NCBI RefSeq assembly: GCF_009765785.1 | Contig: NZ_LMUT01000025.1 | Location: forward strand, 1-64,000 | From: Granulicella sp. L46 | Lineage (GTDB): Bacteria > Acidobacteriota > Terriglobia > Terriglobales > Acidobacteriaceae | Direction: 5' to 3' | DNA length: 64,000 nt | In this document: in pieces, positions 26,612 through 35,161 of the stretch | Layout: every line of letters begins with the position of its first letter | Numbering within the stretch: the first letter of the stretch is position 1 | Notes under the pieces: generated by a model | Told to the model about the DNA's origin: nothing | Database searches by the model: none | What the model saw: the letters and a program-made list of their open reading frames with translations, nothing else | Position numbers and translations under genes: made by a program

Positions 26612-28658
26612 GTGGTTTTTCTGGCTCGCTGCGTCGCGGCTTCGGCTGCGCAATCCAAGCAAAAACCTGCTCGTCTTTGTCGCGTGTGTGGTCGCGTGTG
26701 TGGTCGCGTTTGCGCGGTGTCACACGCGCATGCCGCACTGCGTGTGCGTGACTGCGTACGGTGGTTGCTGATCGCAGGAGTGACGGCGGTGAGTATGCGG
26801 CTGTGGGCGCAGGGACCGGTGGATGGTGCGATTCGCGGGCACGTCTCGGCGGTATGTGGGTCGTATCCGCAGCGATGCTTGGCGGGAGATTTGCGGGTGC
26901 ATCTGACGTCGCCGGACCAGGGCGTGGAACGCGATGTGAACGTAGATAGCGAGGGAGACTTTCTGCTGCTGCGGTTGCCGCCGGGGGAGTATGAGTTGAG
27001 GGCGACGTCGCGGATGGAGGGCGAGCGAGGGATCGGAGGGATTGCGGTTGCGCGACTCGATCTGGAGGGTGGAGATCTTGACGAGGTGACGCTGACGCTG
27101 GGTGCGCCTCGGTTGAGTGCGCAGGCGGGTGTGCCGGGGCTGTCGTTGACTGGACTCGGTGGGGAATCGTATGATCCGGCGGCGCTGGATCTGGCGAAGC
27201 AACTGGACTCGTTGCCGCTGGAGTCGCGGCAGTGGGAGGACCTGCTGGAGCTGGACTCCGAGTCGAGTGAAGAGACTTCGGCGACACAGACGGTTGAGAG
27301 TGCAAGCGATGATGAGGGCGATCCGGCAAGCCGAGTCAGCGCGCGGGATGGAGCGACGGCTACGGGGCTGAGTTATGCGGGGCTGTCGTCGACGCAGGGA
27401 GAGTTTTCGCTGGATGGACTGTCGGGGGATCAGAGCTTTCGCGCGGGGCCGAGGGGATCAGCGACCGGCGGCGCTAGTTCGGGGGCGAGCTATAACCAGG
27501 GATCGGTGAAGAGCTTTCGGGTGTTGCCGCGAAACTTCTCTGCGCAGTATGGGATGGTAGGCGGGATGGCGGTGATTACGCGCGAGGCGAGTTCGGTGCT
27601 GCATGGAGCCGCGTTCGTGCGGGCACGCGAGAGTGCGTGGGCGGCGACCAATCCGTTCTCGATTGCTTCGGACTACAACAATGGCGTGGCGATGAGTGAG
27701 GTGGTGAAGCCCGAGGGATCACAGCTCCAGTTTGGTGGGTCGGTGGGAGTACCGCTGGGGAAGAGTCGCGGCGCGAAGTCTCGACGGGGGCGATCGCGGT
27801 TTCAACGCGAGATGGAGGGCCGCGAGCCGCTTTCGCTGTTTGCGTCGGTGGAGGCGGTGCTGCGTGACGATCATATTGTGTCGACTCCGGCAACAGCGAA
27901 TTTTTACAACTTGTCGGATGATCAAAGGGCGCTGCTGGCGAATCGCGGCGTCGATGGCGCAGCAACGAATGCGGCGCTGGAGTACCTGGAGAGCCTGACG
28001 GGAACGACGGAGCGGCATGCGTATCGGGTGATGGGGACGGTGAGGCTTGATGCGTCGCCGACTGTGAGAGACCATTTGACGGCGAGCTACGCGGGCAATC
28101 GGTTTGATTCGCCGTCGGGTGCAGCGCTGGGACAGGCTTCGGATGCAGTGGTGGCGCGCGGGACGGGAAGCCTGGGCGATAGCGTGGTGCATGTCGATGT
28201 GGGGAGTGGACGCTGGTTGCACAGCTTTTCAAAGAACCTGAACAACGAGGTGCGAGGGCAGGTTGCGCATGACCTGGACTACCAGACACCGCATGCGCCA
28301 TTGCCGCAGGAGCCGGCGATTGGACCATATGGGTATGCGCCGCAGGTATCGATTGCGCCGAATGGGTTTTCGTTTGGAACGCCGTCGAGCCTGGCGCCGG
28401 GAGCGACAGGGGGAAGAAGTGCGTATCCGGATGAGACGCGGCTGGAGCTGGCAGATACGCTGCAGTGGCACATAGGACGGCATGTGCTGATTGTGGGTGC
28501 GGATTGGAGCCGGATACATGATCGGATCGACACGCTGAGCGCGGAGGAGGGCGCGTTCAGCTATGACAGTGGGACGACCAATGGCAAGGATGGCGGGCTG
28601 GTGGATTGGATTACGGACTACACGTTCAGCGTGCATGCGTATCCCAATGGAGCTTGTC
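26612..28658 (+). pseudogene. 5' part of a TonB-dependent receptor-like gene interrupted by the casposon-like element
   Basis: Encodes the export signal (WLLIAGVTAVSMRLWAQ), a CarboxypepD_reg-like domain (GAIRGHVSAVCGSYPQRCLAG...), a plug-like region (GEFSLDGLSGDQSFRAG) and the first barrel strands. It is then cut after codons for YPNGAC, where the 33-bp inverted repeat of the mobile element begins. The open frame runs 13 codons into the element. The missing 3' half is at 44857-46522 in the same frame: joining 28658 to 44871 gives a continuous ORF of 1,232 codons if the 26612 GTG is used. The true start is uncertain; several in-frame GTG codons between 26720 and 26815 would leave a normal signal peptide. 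The protein should be non-functional unless the element excises. Confidence 0.88.
28645..28658 (+). repeat. Target-site duplication, left copy (14 bp)
   Basis: CAATGGAGCTTGTC directly abuts the left inverted repeat and is repeated exactly at 44857-44870, directly abutting the right inverted repeat. Fourteen bp is the size reported for casposon integrations. The target DNA here belongs to the receptor gene. Confidence 0.93.
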
Positions 28659-28691
28659 GGGATAGGAGACAGAGGGCTTGGAAACTGCCCC
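28659..28691 (+). repeat. Left terminal inverted repeat (33 bp)
   Basis: Begins GGGATAGGAGACAGAGG and ends GGAAACTGCCCC. Compared with the reverse complement of 44824-44856, the first 17 and last 12 positions are identical. Only the internal four bases differ (GCTT here, ATCC in the other copy), all of them transitions. Confidence 0.95.
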
Positions 28692-28810
28692 ATTGAATCA
28701 AAACACTAAACTGATCTTGCAAATGGATTCAACGAAAAAGTTGCGTTTACCAAACTTCCTCCAGACTTGTCGCAGACTGTACTCTGGTATTCAACACGCT
28801 GAGGTTCTCC

Positions 28811-30601
28811 ATGTGTTTGCGTTCGCCGCTTGAATCAGTCGCGACCTGTGCCATTCTATTTTCGTTGCTTTCCTCCAGCGCTAGCTCTCAATCTGCCATC
28901 GCTAAGCGACTGCCCGCTGAGTTGACCCGACCCGAACTATTTCAGCCCCCATCAAAACTCACGCCGAACGAACAAGCTCTCTTGAGTGCGGTTGCCAAAC
29001 TAGACGCGAAGGACGAAGCAGCATCCGTCAAAACGATTTCCGAGTTCATCTCCAAGTACCCCACGGTCGGCTCGGGATATGCATTGAGAGCCTCTGAATA
29101 TGGGTGCGAAGCGGCTCAGCCAGATATCGAGAAGGCTTCCGAAGATGCGAATCGCGCTCTTAAGTTGCCGTCCGGCACCCTAAACTTTGGAACCAATTCC
29201 GTAGCTATTCTAGCGAAAGCCGATCTCCGCCTAAACAGGCCTAAAGAAGCAATTGCCGTCCTCGCCGACGCAATTGCTCACAACCTTAAAAATACGAACG
29301 ATCTTTTACAAAGCAAGACCGGAAAGATCGAACAGAATGACGCATCGTTGTGTACCTGGGGACTTTCCGATTTCGACACGATGGCCAACGCATCACCGAA
29401 CGATTGGCGAGTAGCTCTGATACGTGGTGTTTACTACTCGTCACTCGTAAATCTGACAGATCAAGCCATTTTCGCGAAGGCGATAGAACAGTATCGAAAA
29501 TCCGCGTCAATAAACCCTCGGTCAGCGGTGCCTGAATACCTTCTCGGGGACATCCAGACCAAGATGGCACTTTTTTCTGAGAAGAGTATGCGATCGCCTG
29601 AGGAAAGGCGAGTCGAGTATCTCAAAGCCGTTCCAGCCTTTACCGATGCTATTCGAAGAGACCCCGGACTAACGCTGGCTTATCTGGGAAGAGCTGAGGC
29701 GTTTCTTGAGGCTAAGGATCAAGTTCAAGCAGTTCGGGACTTCACGGTTGTCCTCAAGAGGGAGCCTGAAAACTCTTCTGCCTTGGCTGACAGAGGGATT
29801 GCATACGAAGACAATCATAACTATTACTCCGCTATCAGCGATTTCGGGGATGCGATTCAATTGAAATTGAAGACTGGGGATGTATATCTCAATGATCTTT
29901 ACGAAAATAGAGGCGACGCTTACCTCGCAGTAAAGGACATCTCGAAGGCGATCGATGACTACACCAATGCCATCAGCCTCACATTAGGAAGACAATTAAT
30001 CCTGATGACTCTCGCTCAGACACGTTCTCTCTATCCGGAGGTCCACTATCTATCTGACAAGGCCTTTTTGCACGTACTGTATGAGGGCTTCGCGCCAACT
30101 GAAAAGGAAGAAGATTTCGATAAGCTGATATCGGGAGAGAAGTCGTCATGGGAGGTGTCATTCATCTTAAGCAATCTCTATGAGAAGCGCGGCGACTCCT
30201 ATTTGCAAAGCAAGAACTACCCGTTGGCACTCAGGGATTTCAGGCGAATCTATGAAGGTGTACCGAACATGGCGAGTTCATTGGAGCGGTGGAGAAGTTT
30301 GGGATTCGATAACTATCTTTTGGACGTGAAGACGTCAAGCATCGCAGATAAAACAGCTAATCTTTGGGTGAAGAAAGTTGAGAAATCTGGTGCGACTTCC
30401 GTCATAAATTTCTCGATCGGCTGCGATGCGCGGCGGATCAAGCAAGCATCAAGTTATACCTACGACAGGGATGGAAATCTCAAGAACAAGGAGGATTCTG
30501 GCGTATGGGATGGAGTCATTCCCGATACATTCGGTGAATACCTATGGGAGGCCTCGTGCGAGAGTACAACAGCTCCGGAAGGCTCGAACTCGACCTCGTA
30601 A
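28811..30601 (+). CDS. Exported TPR-repeat protein (element cargo)
   Basis: A 596-residue protein with an N-terminal signal peptide (CAILFSLLSSSASSQS) followed by tetratricopeptide repeats. Recognisable TPR-like units include AFTDAIRRDPGLTLAYLGRA, VLKREPENSSALADRGIAY and AIDDYTNAISL (about residues 275-410), then SYLQSKNYPLALRDF near 470-485. The C-terminal 80 residues have no recognised domain. ATG 28811 has GAGG about 7 nt upstream. It lies just inside the left end, pointing inward, and converges on the DUF2971 gene with a 3-bp gap. It is probably a scaffold for protein-protein contacts outside the cytoplasm; no function can be named. Confidence 0.75.
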   Translation: MCLRSPLESVATCAILFSLLSSSASSQSAIAKRLPAELTRPELFQPPSKLTPNEQALLSAVAKLDAKDEAASVKTISEFISKYPTVGSGYALRASEYGCEAAQPDIEKASEDANRALKLPSGTLNFGTNSVAILAKADLRLNRPKEAIAVLADAIAHNLKNTNDLLQSKTGKIEQNDASLCTWGLSDFDTMANASPNDWRVALIRGVYYSSLVNLTDQAIFAKAIEQYRKSASINPRSAVPEYLLGDIQTKMALFSEKSMRSPEERRVEYLKAVPAFTDAIRRDPGLTLAYLGRAEAFLEAKDQVQAVRDFTVVLKREPENSSALADRGIAYEDNHNYYSAISDFGDAIQLKLKTGDVYLNDLYENRGDAYLAVKDISKAIDDYTNAISLTLGRQLILMTLAQTRSLYPEVHYLSDKAFLHVLYEGFAPTEKEEDFDKLISGEKSSWEVSFILSNLYEKRGDSYLQSKNYPLALRDFRRIYEGVPNMASSLERWRSLGFDNYLLDVKTSSIADKTANLWVKKVEKSGATSVINFSIGCDARRIKQASSYTYDRDGNLKNKEDSGVWDGVIPDTFGEYLWEASCESTTAPEGSNSTS

Positions 30602-30604
30602 GCC

Positions 30605-31381
30605 TCAGGCTTCGGAAACCAATTCGATGCGATCTTTCACTGCAATGGCCTGTTTGAACTCTGTCGAGAAGGGAAGGTTATTCTTTATATAAGCCTTGAC
30701 ATCATCGGACGTGCGACAGCCAAAGATGACTGCCTTGACCCATGTGGGGTCATATGGAACTTTCATAAATTTGGAACCTTTAGGCAGCTTCCCAATCTCG
30801 TTGCCTGCGATCAATCTATATTCATTTTCACTTGACCAACGGTTGAGTTTCACATGCAACGCATCAAGAATGCGATTGCCGAGTCCGCGATCTGTCGATC
30901 CAAACTGATAAAAGGCTGAGAGGAAGTCGAGCAACGGAATCGTTTCCAATTGGTCGCGATACTGGACTTGGGTTGGTTGAGCGCCTGGGAATTCAAATTC
31001 TATGCAGAACCCGGTATGAGACGCTGCATAATGGGCCCACAGTGGATCGTAGTTGTTGGATGTGCTCACGCAATATATGGGATAACTATCGATCGTTTCA
31101 TTGAACGCTCCCTCGAAGCTCTCAAGCGCGGATAATCCAAGAGGGGTGAATTGGCCTGAAGACACCCAACTCTTCATTGAGTCTGTAGAACCTTTGACGC
31201 CAGAACGTTTAAGCAAGTCTTCGATCTGCCCAGGGGTGGGGCGTGGAGTATGAATTTTGCTGTCGAAGAGATCGTTGAAATTTGTTCTGCTTGAAAAGAC
31301 AGCGTAGGACTTTAGCAAAGCATCGAGTGAATGATCCCCGACTAGATCTTTGCCGACTGCACGAAACTTATAGAAGCGCAC
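30605..31381 (-). CDS. DUF2971-domain protein (element cargo)
   Basis: A 258-residue cytosolic protein matching the DUF2971 pattern: N-terminal FYKFR, NFNDLFDSK (the NDPFD-like box), LWAHYAASHTGFCIEFEF (the W-HYA-H-G-C-EF core) and WSSENEYRLIAG (the W--E-E-R box). The conserved polar residues suggest an enzyme, but no reaction is established for the family. DUF2971 genes are often found in accessory and defence-rich regions; here it is cargo between the TPR gene and two small genes. Confidence 0.8.
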   Translation of the reverse strand: MRFYKFRAVGKDLVGDHSLDALLKSYAVFSSRTNFNDLFDSKIHTPRPTPGQIEDLLKRSGVKGSTDSMKSWVSSGQFTPLGLSALESFEGAFNETIDSYPIYCVSTSNNYDPLWAHYAASHTGFCIEFEFPGAQPTQVQYRDQLETIPLLDFLSAFYQFGSTDRGLGNRILDALHVKLNRWSSENEYRLIAGNEIGKLPKGSKFMKVPYDPTWVKAVIFGCRTSDDVKAYIKNNLPFSTEFKQAIAVKDRIELVSEA

Positions 31382-31448
31382 TCAATAATCTCCGGCGAGT
31401 CGGTTGCGAAATGCCACTAGCGATAACTTCGCCGTAGGGACCTGGATA

Positions 31449-31718
31449 TTACTGGCCATTTCTGGTCATTCGATCGCCCTCGGCATCCGCTTCATTGCGG
31501 CATACATACGCACCGTCTTTGGTGGCTCCATACCAGCGCTCTCCTTTTAGGTGATAAACGCCCGTTTTGGTGTTCACCCAGACAACCACATCTCGTGGAC
31601 AGTGCTGCTGGGCCTCTTGCTCCGTACGAAAATGAGGAGTAGGAGTTGGGTTTGCATAGGCGGGATATAGAGTTGAGAGGAAAATTGCGGTGGCCAAGAC
31701 TATCGATTTCAGCGACAT
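31449..31718 (-). CDS. Small exported protein, 89 residues (element cargo)
   Basis: Start ATG 31718 has GAGGG about 7 nt upstream and gives a signal peptide (MSLKSIVLATAIFLSTLYPAYA). The mature part of about 66 residues has two Cys and the pattern HCPRDVVVWVNTKTGVYHLKG then RWYGATKDGAYVC, seen in many small exported proteins of unknown function in Gram-negative bacteria. The two Cys could form a disulphide. I do not recognise a named family. Confidence 0.65.
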   Translation of the reverse strand: MSLKSIVLATAIFLSTLYPAYANPTPTPHFRTEQEAQQHCPRDVVVWVNTKTGVYHLKGERWYGATKDGAYVCRNEADAEGDRMTRNGQ

Positions 31719-31809
31719 GGTCGAACCCTCAAAATATTCGAGATGCCTACTATAGCGTCCTTGTCGTTCGCATGGGAAGGACATAAACCTTCACTCGTAA
31801 GTCTTATAC

Positions 31810-32139
31810 TCAGCCTTTCACGAGCTCTCCCAAACCATCCGCCACTCGCTTTGCATCTCCTGAGAAGCAGGCTCCGAGATGTGGATTCAATAAGAGATCA
31901 TCGAGTCGCTGGTCAGTTCGCGTACCTGCCCTGTCCATAACGCCTAGGATTCGGCCTTTATCTTCTGCCCTTGGATCTTCCAAGTCCACATAAAAGTACC
32001 AGTCCGGCGTTCCGTCCTGTCGGATAAGCAGGATGATCCCGGATCCGAAGATCAACCGGGGAGCTTCATCATCTAATTCGAGTGCAACTCGATAAGCTGC
32101 CTTCACGCTTGGCATCTGATGCACAAACTCAACTCTCAT
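31810..32139 (-). CDS. Hypothetical protein, 109 residues, integrase-operon neighbour
   Basis: A cytosolic protein (MRVEFVHQMPSVKAAYRVAL...) starting at ATG 32139, with GGGAG about 7 nt upstream; an ORF extension to 32208 lacks this. It is mixed alpha/beta with a central hydrophobic strand pair (LIFGSGIILLIRQDG, WYFYVDL). It lies downstream of and on the same strand as the recombinase pair, about 90 bp away, so it may be co-transcribed. No function recognised. Confidence 0.55.
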   Translation of the reverse strand: MRVEFVHQMPSVKAAYRVALELDDEAPRLIFGSGIILLIRQDGTPDWYFYVDLEDPRAEDKGRILGVMDRAGTRTDQRLDDLLLNPHLGACFSGDAKRVADGLGELVKG

Positions 32140-32230
32140 CGTGGCTCCCTGCAACGAGGCCTCAATAGTATTCCTATATAGGCATTGTGGATGAGCACAC
32201 GAGCACATATTGCGATCCAGCAGACCTGTA

Positions 32231-33199
32231 TCAGAGGTTTTCTAGAAACCTGACCAGTTCGGGGTCGTCCTTCCAATGGCCCGATTCTCCTCGTGGGCTG
32301 AGCTTATCGAGATCCTTCCTGAAACGCTCCGGAGCCAGTGCCAGATAACGGGCCGTCGACCCCAAGCCCACCTGCCCCATATAAGCAGCGAGGGCGGGAA
32401 GCAAGCGGTTTAGATCATCACCGTTTTCGATACCGGCTGAAATTCTGTGCACCGCGAATGTGAAACGAAGGTCTGAAATGCAAGGCTGATGGCGACTCCC
32501 AACTCGACGACGAACGCCGGAAGCGAGGCGAAGTGCACGAAACGATATTGAAATGCGTGCGCTGGTTGGTGGCTTACCTCGCCTGGTCAGAAATAAGTAG
32601 GGGCCTCCGGCATTTGGCTCGGCCCTAATGGCCTTGTACTCTCGAAGAACCCCACACAGGTCGGACCCAATTGGAATTCGCCGATTTCGGTGAGGTTGTT
32701 CGCTACGAATGTGAAGGAATCCGCCGTCCAGGTCTAGATCCGACTCGAGGATGGTAGGGATTTCACCAACGGGCAATCCCGTCGCATACAGAAGTACAAC
32801 GATTGTGCGTAGCGTTGGCTGATCCACAACATAATCCCACCGCCGATTGCGTTTTGTAGCATCTAATAGTGACCGGATCTCCGGGGTTGTAAAAACATGG
32901 GGCACGAAGGTCCTGCGGGGATTGACTCTCGGCGGTGGCATTTCAAAGGTGCGAATTACACCGCGCGCAAGCCAATGCTCGAAGAATCGACGGTACATCC
33001 AATATTTCCCCACCCAAGTCGAGTTTGCAATTGATATTCGATTGAGGCAGCTAAGCATCTGGTCGGGTGTCATATCGGCAACTTCGATGTTTCCAAGATG
33101 CTTCACCATCTGACGAAGAACGCCTTCAACCTTCCAGCATTTGTACCCGTTAGCTCGTTTCCACACCAAATACTGATCTATCGCTAAAGACAGCGTCAT
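32231..33199 (-). CDS. Tyrosine-recombinase-like protein with degenerate active site
   Basis: A 322-residue integrase-fold protein with an N-terminal SAM-like DNA-binding domain (residues 1-100) and a C-terminal catalytic-like domain. The catalytic set is damaged: the first Arg position of the YATG-R-GE box reads Pro143 (YATGLPVGEI), the HxxR box reads Ser242-Asp-Leu-Arg245, and the second His/Trp position reads Gln276 (YMGQVGLGSTARYL), whereas a Tyr (285) is kept. It is therefore probably catalytically inactive and may act as a partner of the upstream recombinase, whose gene it overlaps by 4 nt (ATGA). Such tandem recombinase sets are known from other multi-recombinase elements. Confidence 0.85.
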   Translation of the reverse strand: MTLSLAIDQYLVWKRANGYKCWKVEGVLRQMVKHLGNIEVADMTPDQMLSCLNRISIANSTWVGKYWMYRRFFEHWLARGVIRTFEMPPPRVNPRRTFVPHVFTTPEIRSLLDATKRNRRWDYVVDQPTLRTIVVLLYATGLPVGEIPTILESDLDLDGGFLHIRSEQPHRNRRIPIGSDLCGVLREYKAIRAEPNAGGPYLFLTRRGKPPTSARISISFRALRLASGVRRRVGSRHQPCISDLRFTFAVHRISAGIENGDDLNRLLPALAAYMGQVGLGSTARYLALAPERFRKDLDKLSPRGESGHWKDDPELVRFLENL

Positions 33200-34551
33200 A
33201 GAATTCCTTTCAGGTCGATTGCAGCAATTCTCCTGAGAGCTTCCATGTCGTGCTTGGCATAGATGCTGACGGATCTTAGATTGCTGTGACCTAAGAAGTC
33301 AGCGATATCTTTTAGCGATGTTCCCTGGTGCAGCAGATGCGTCGCGCATGCATGGCGAAGAGCATGCACACCGTAGTTTTTCGAAGAGATTCCGAGAAGC
33401 TTTAATCTGTTCGCCACGATCACCCATAAAGTAGTCGAGTCAACTTCGCGGTAAGGTGGGTTCAGAGAAACGAAAAGATTTCTATGTTTGCATTTTGGCC
33501 TAGCCTCTTTGAGATAACGGATGACTTTGTTGCCAACCTCCAGTTGGATTGGGAATTGCTGGACGCGGGCATTTTTCGAACGACGAATCGTAATGATCTC
33601 GTTGCGCCAATCGAAGTCACCAAGTTTCAAGTTCACGACCTCACTACTGCGCAATGCGTAGATGGATCCAAGTGCTGTAATCGCGGATGCTCGTAGCGCT
33701 GCAGGATTCGACCCGAAATCGTGATCGAGGAGTCTCCGAACATCCGCCCACTCCGGCCCCTTGGGAGCTGAATCAACTCGAGGGATACGTGGACGGCTTA
33801 TTCCCTCCGCTATTCTGGGCTGAGTCCATTTTCGTATCTCCCCAAACTGGAAGAACAGCACCAGTGAATGACAAATGGACCTGACATAAGCGGGCTTATG
33901 CCCGCTTTCCAATTTGAGCAAGATATAGCCGTCAACGTCGATCAATGTGAGGGCTGCAAGAGGTCGTCCACACTCGGTGTTCCACTTCAGAAATGCTCGA
34001 ACGCGAAGACGATGGGCACGCACGGTTAGCGTGCCCATGCCTCGCACGGTCTGAATGAAGTGCACAAACTGCTCAGCGTAAGAGTCGTCCGGTTCAACCC
34101 GTATTATTTTCGTGACGTACATAGCACTAAAGCGCAGCCACTTTATCGCGATGTATGTGAAGTGCCTTCCCGTTTTCGCATGACCGTTCTTAGTTCGGAA
34201 CTCAATATCGTGAGCCCATTTGACGGCACCTTCTTTGACTTCGGAAAGTTCTACGGGTCGCGCTTCCTTTAGGTCCATTAATCGAATGATGTGAAGCAGC
34301 ATGGTCCCGATAGATCGCAAACGTCGAACGCTGGTTCCTTGCGCCATCATGTGGGAAAGGAATTTCTCTCTTGATTCCAGTAGCGGCGCTTCTCGATGGC
34401 GGATCAGGGAGCTATTGAACGAAAAGATGAGTTCCAGACCGGAGGCATTTGGTATAGGCGGATTACGGCGCTTCGGGATTGCTTTTGGAGCGAGCTTTAC
34501 AGGGTCAGATAGCTTGTGAGTCAATGAGTTACCACCTAAAGGTTGTCCCAT
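33196..34551 (-). CDS. Tyrosine recombinase / site-specific integrase
   Basis: A 451-residue protein using ATG 34551 (an in-frame start at 34590 adds 13 residues; neither has a strong ribosome-binding site). It has a long N-terminal arm and SAM-like domain, then the full catalytic set: Arg301 in YALRSSEVVNL, a Lys in the following beta hairpin, His396-x-x-Arg399 in HALRHACATHLL, His422 in FLGHSNLRS and Tyr431 in SIYAKHD. All catalytic residues needed for strand exchange are present. It is the first gene of a coupled pair and is divergent from the KH gene with about 64 bp between. It could excise or resolve the element, or be a secondary passenger. Confidence 0.9.
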   Translation of the reverse strand: MGQPLGGNSLTHKLSDPVKLAPKAIPKRRNPPIPNASGLELIFSFNSSLIRHREAPLLESREKFLSHMMAQGTSVRRLRSIGTMLLHIIRLMDLKEARPVELSEVKEGAVKWAHDIEFRTKNGHAKTGRHFTYIAIKWLRFSAMYVTKIIRVEPDDSYAEQFVHFIQTVRGMGTLTVRAHRLRVRAFLKWNTECGRPLAALTLIDVDGYILLKLESGHKPAYVRSICHSLVLFFQFGEIRKWTQPRIAEGISRPRIPRVDSAPKGPEWADVRRLLDHDFGSNPAALRASAITALGSIYALRSSEVVNLKLGDFDWRNEIITIRRSKNARVQQFPIQLEVGNKVIRYLKEARPKCKHRNLFVSLNPPYREVDSTTLWVIVANRLKLLGISSKNYGVHALRHACATHLLHQGTSLKDIADFLGHSNLRSVSIYAKHDMEALRRIAAIDLKGIL

Positions 34552-34615
34552 GATGCCAACTTCTTGAGTGATCAGTATCACCAAGGCCAACGACGACGGG
34601 AGTTAGACTTCGACT

Positions 34616-34864
34616 ATGGATCGGCTAACCGACATCACGGACGCAGTCAGAGCGAGCGTGAAACTCATGGTCGACAACCCAAAAGATGCCATCGTCGAGT
34701 GCAGCCCGACTGAAGGTGGAGCATCGCTGCGCATTACTGTAGCTCGAGCGGATCTAGGTAAGATTATCGGCCAACAAGGCCGCACTGCACGATCCTTGCG
34801 TGTGCTGGCGAGCGCGATGGGTATGGCCGCGAAGCTACGGATTAACCTGGACATACAGGATTAG
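34616..34864 (+). CDS. KH-domain RNA/ssDNA-binding protein (KhpA-like)
   Basis: An 82-residue single KH domain. The N-terminal part has LTDITDAVRASVKLMVDNPKDA, and the nucleic-acid-gripping loop is GKIIGQQGRTARSLR, a type II KH GxxG motif (I-G-Q-Q-G). It resembles KhpA/YlqC, which in chromosomes normally sits beside rpsP and rimM, but here it is inside the element, between the integrase pair and the cas1 operon. Its stop overlaps the stop of the convergent 93-residue gene by 4 nt. A role in nucleic-acid handling during replication or integration is inference. Confidence 0.85.
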   Translation: MDRLTDITDAVRASVKLMVDNPKDAIVECSPTEGGASLRITVARADLGKIIGQQGRTARSLRVLASAMGMAAKLRINLDIQD

Positions 34865-35142
34865 GCGACGCTCCTCCTGCTCGGGCGAGCCGCTGTTGCT
34901 GACTTCGTAGTTTCAGATAAGTCGGCAATAAGAGGGATTGCCTCTCGACATGGTCTCAACCTGAGCAACTCTTCCGCCACGTATCCCGTTATCGTGCCAT
35001 CCGAAAATGTCACTATGAGACCATCGTCGCCGTCTCGATTCGCTGTGATGATCGATACGTAGTCTCTCATGCGGTGAAGCCTAGGCCGTTGCCTGTCTTG
35101 GGTCTGTTCAATATTGCTCAGCGCTTCGTTTGAGGTCGTCAA
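34861..35142 (-). CDS. Hypothetical protein downstream of cas1, 93 residues
   Basis: Starts 19 bp after the cas1 stop on the same strand, so it is likely co-transcribed. The core DGLIVTFSDGTITGYVAEELLRLRP predicts a small beta-hairpin plus helix module. It does not show the ferredoxin-like N-terminal strand or the catalytic Asp pattern of Cas2, which was the obvious thing to test in this position. Function unknown. Confidence 0.6.
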   Translation of the reverse strand: MTTSNEALSNIEQTQDRQRPRLHRMRDYVSIITANRDGDDGLIVTFSDGTITGYVAEELLRLRPCREAIPLIADLSETTKSATAARPSRRSVA

Positions 35143-35161
35143 GTCCCATACACGTCTGTAA

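Noticed and set aside
32231-34551. The whole element as an ordinary tyrosine-recombinase island
   Set aside because: Recombinase islands do not normally end in inverted repeats with a short target duplication. The ends fit a Cas1-type integration better, though the recombinase route was kept as an alternative.
34861-35142. The small gene after cas1 as Cas2
   Set aside because: Length is near Cas2, but the sequence lacks its N-terminal strand with catalytic Asp and its ferredoxin-like order.
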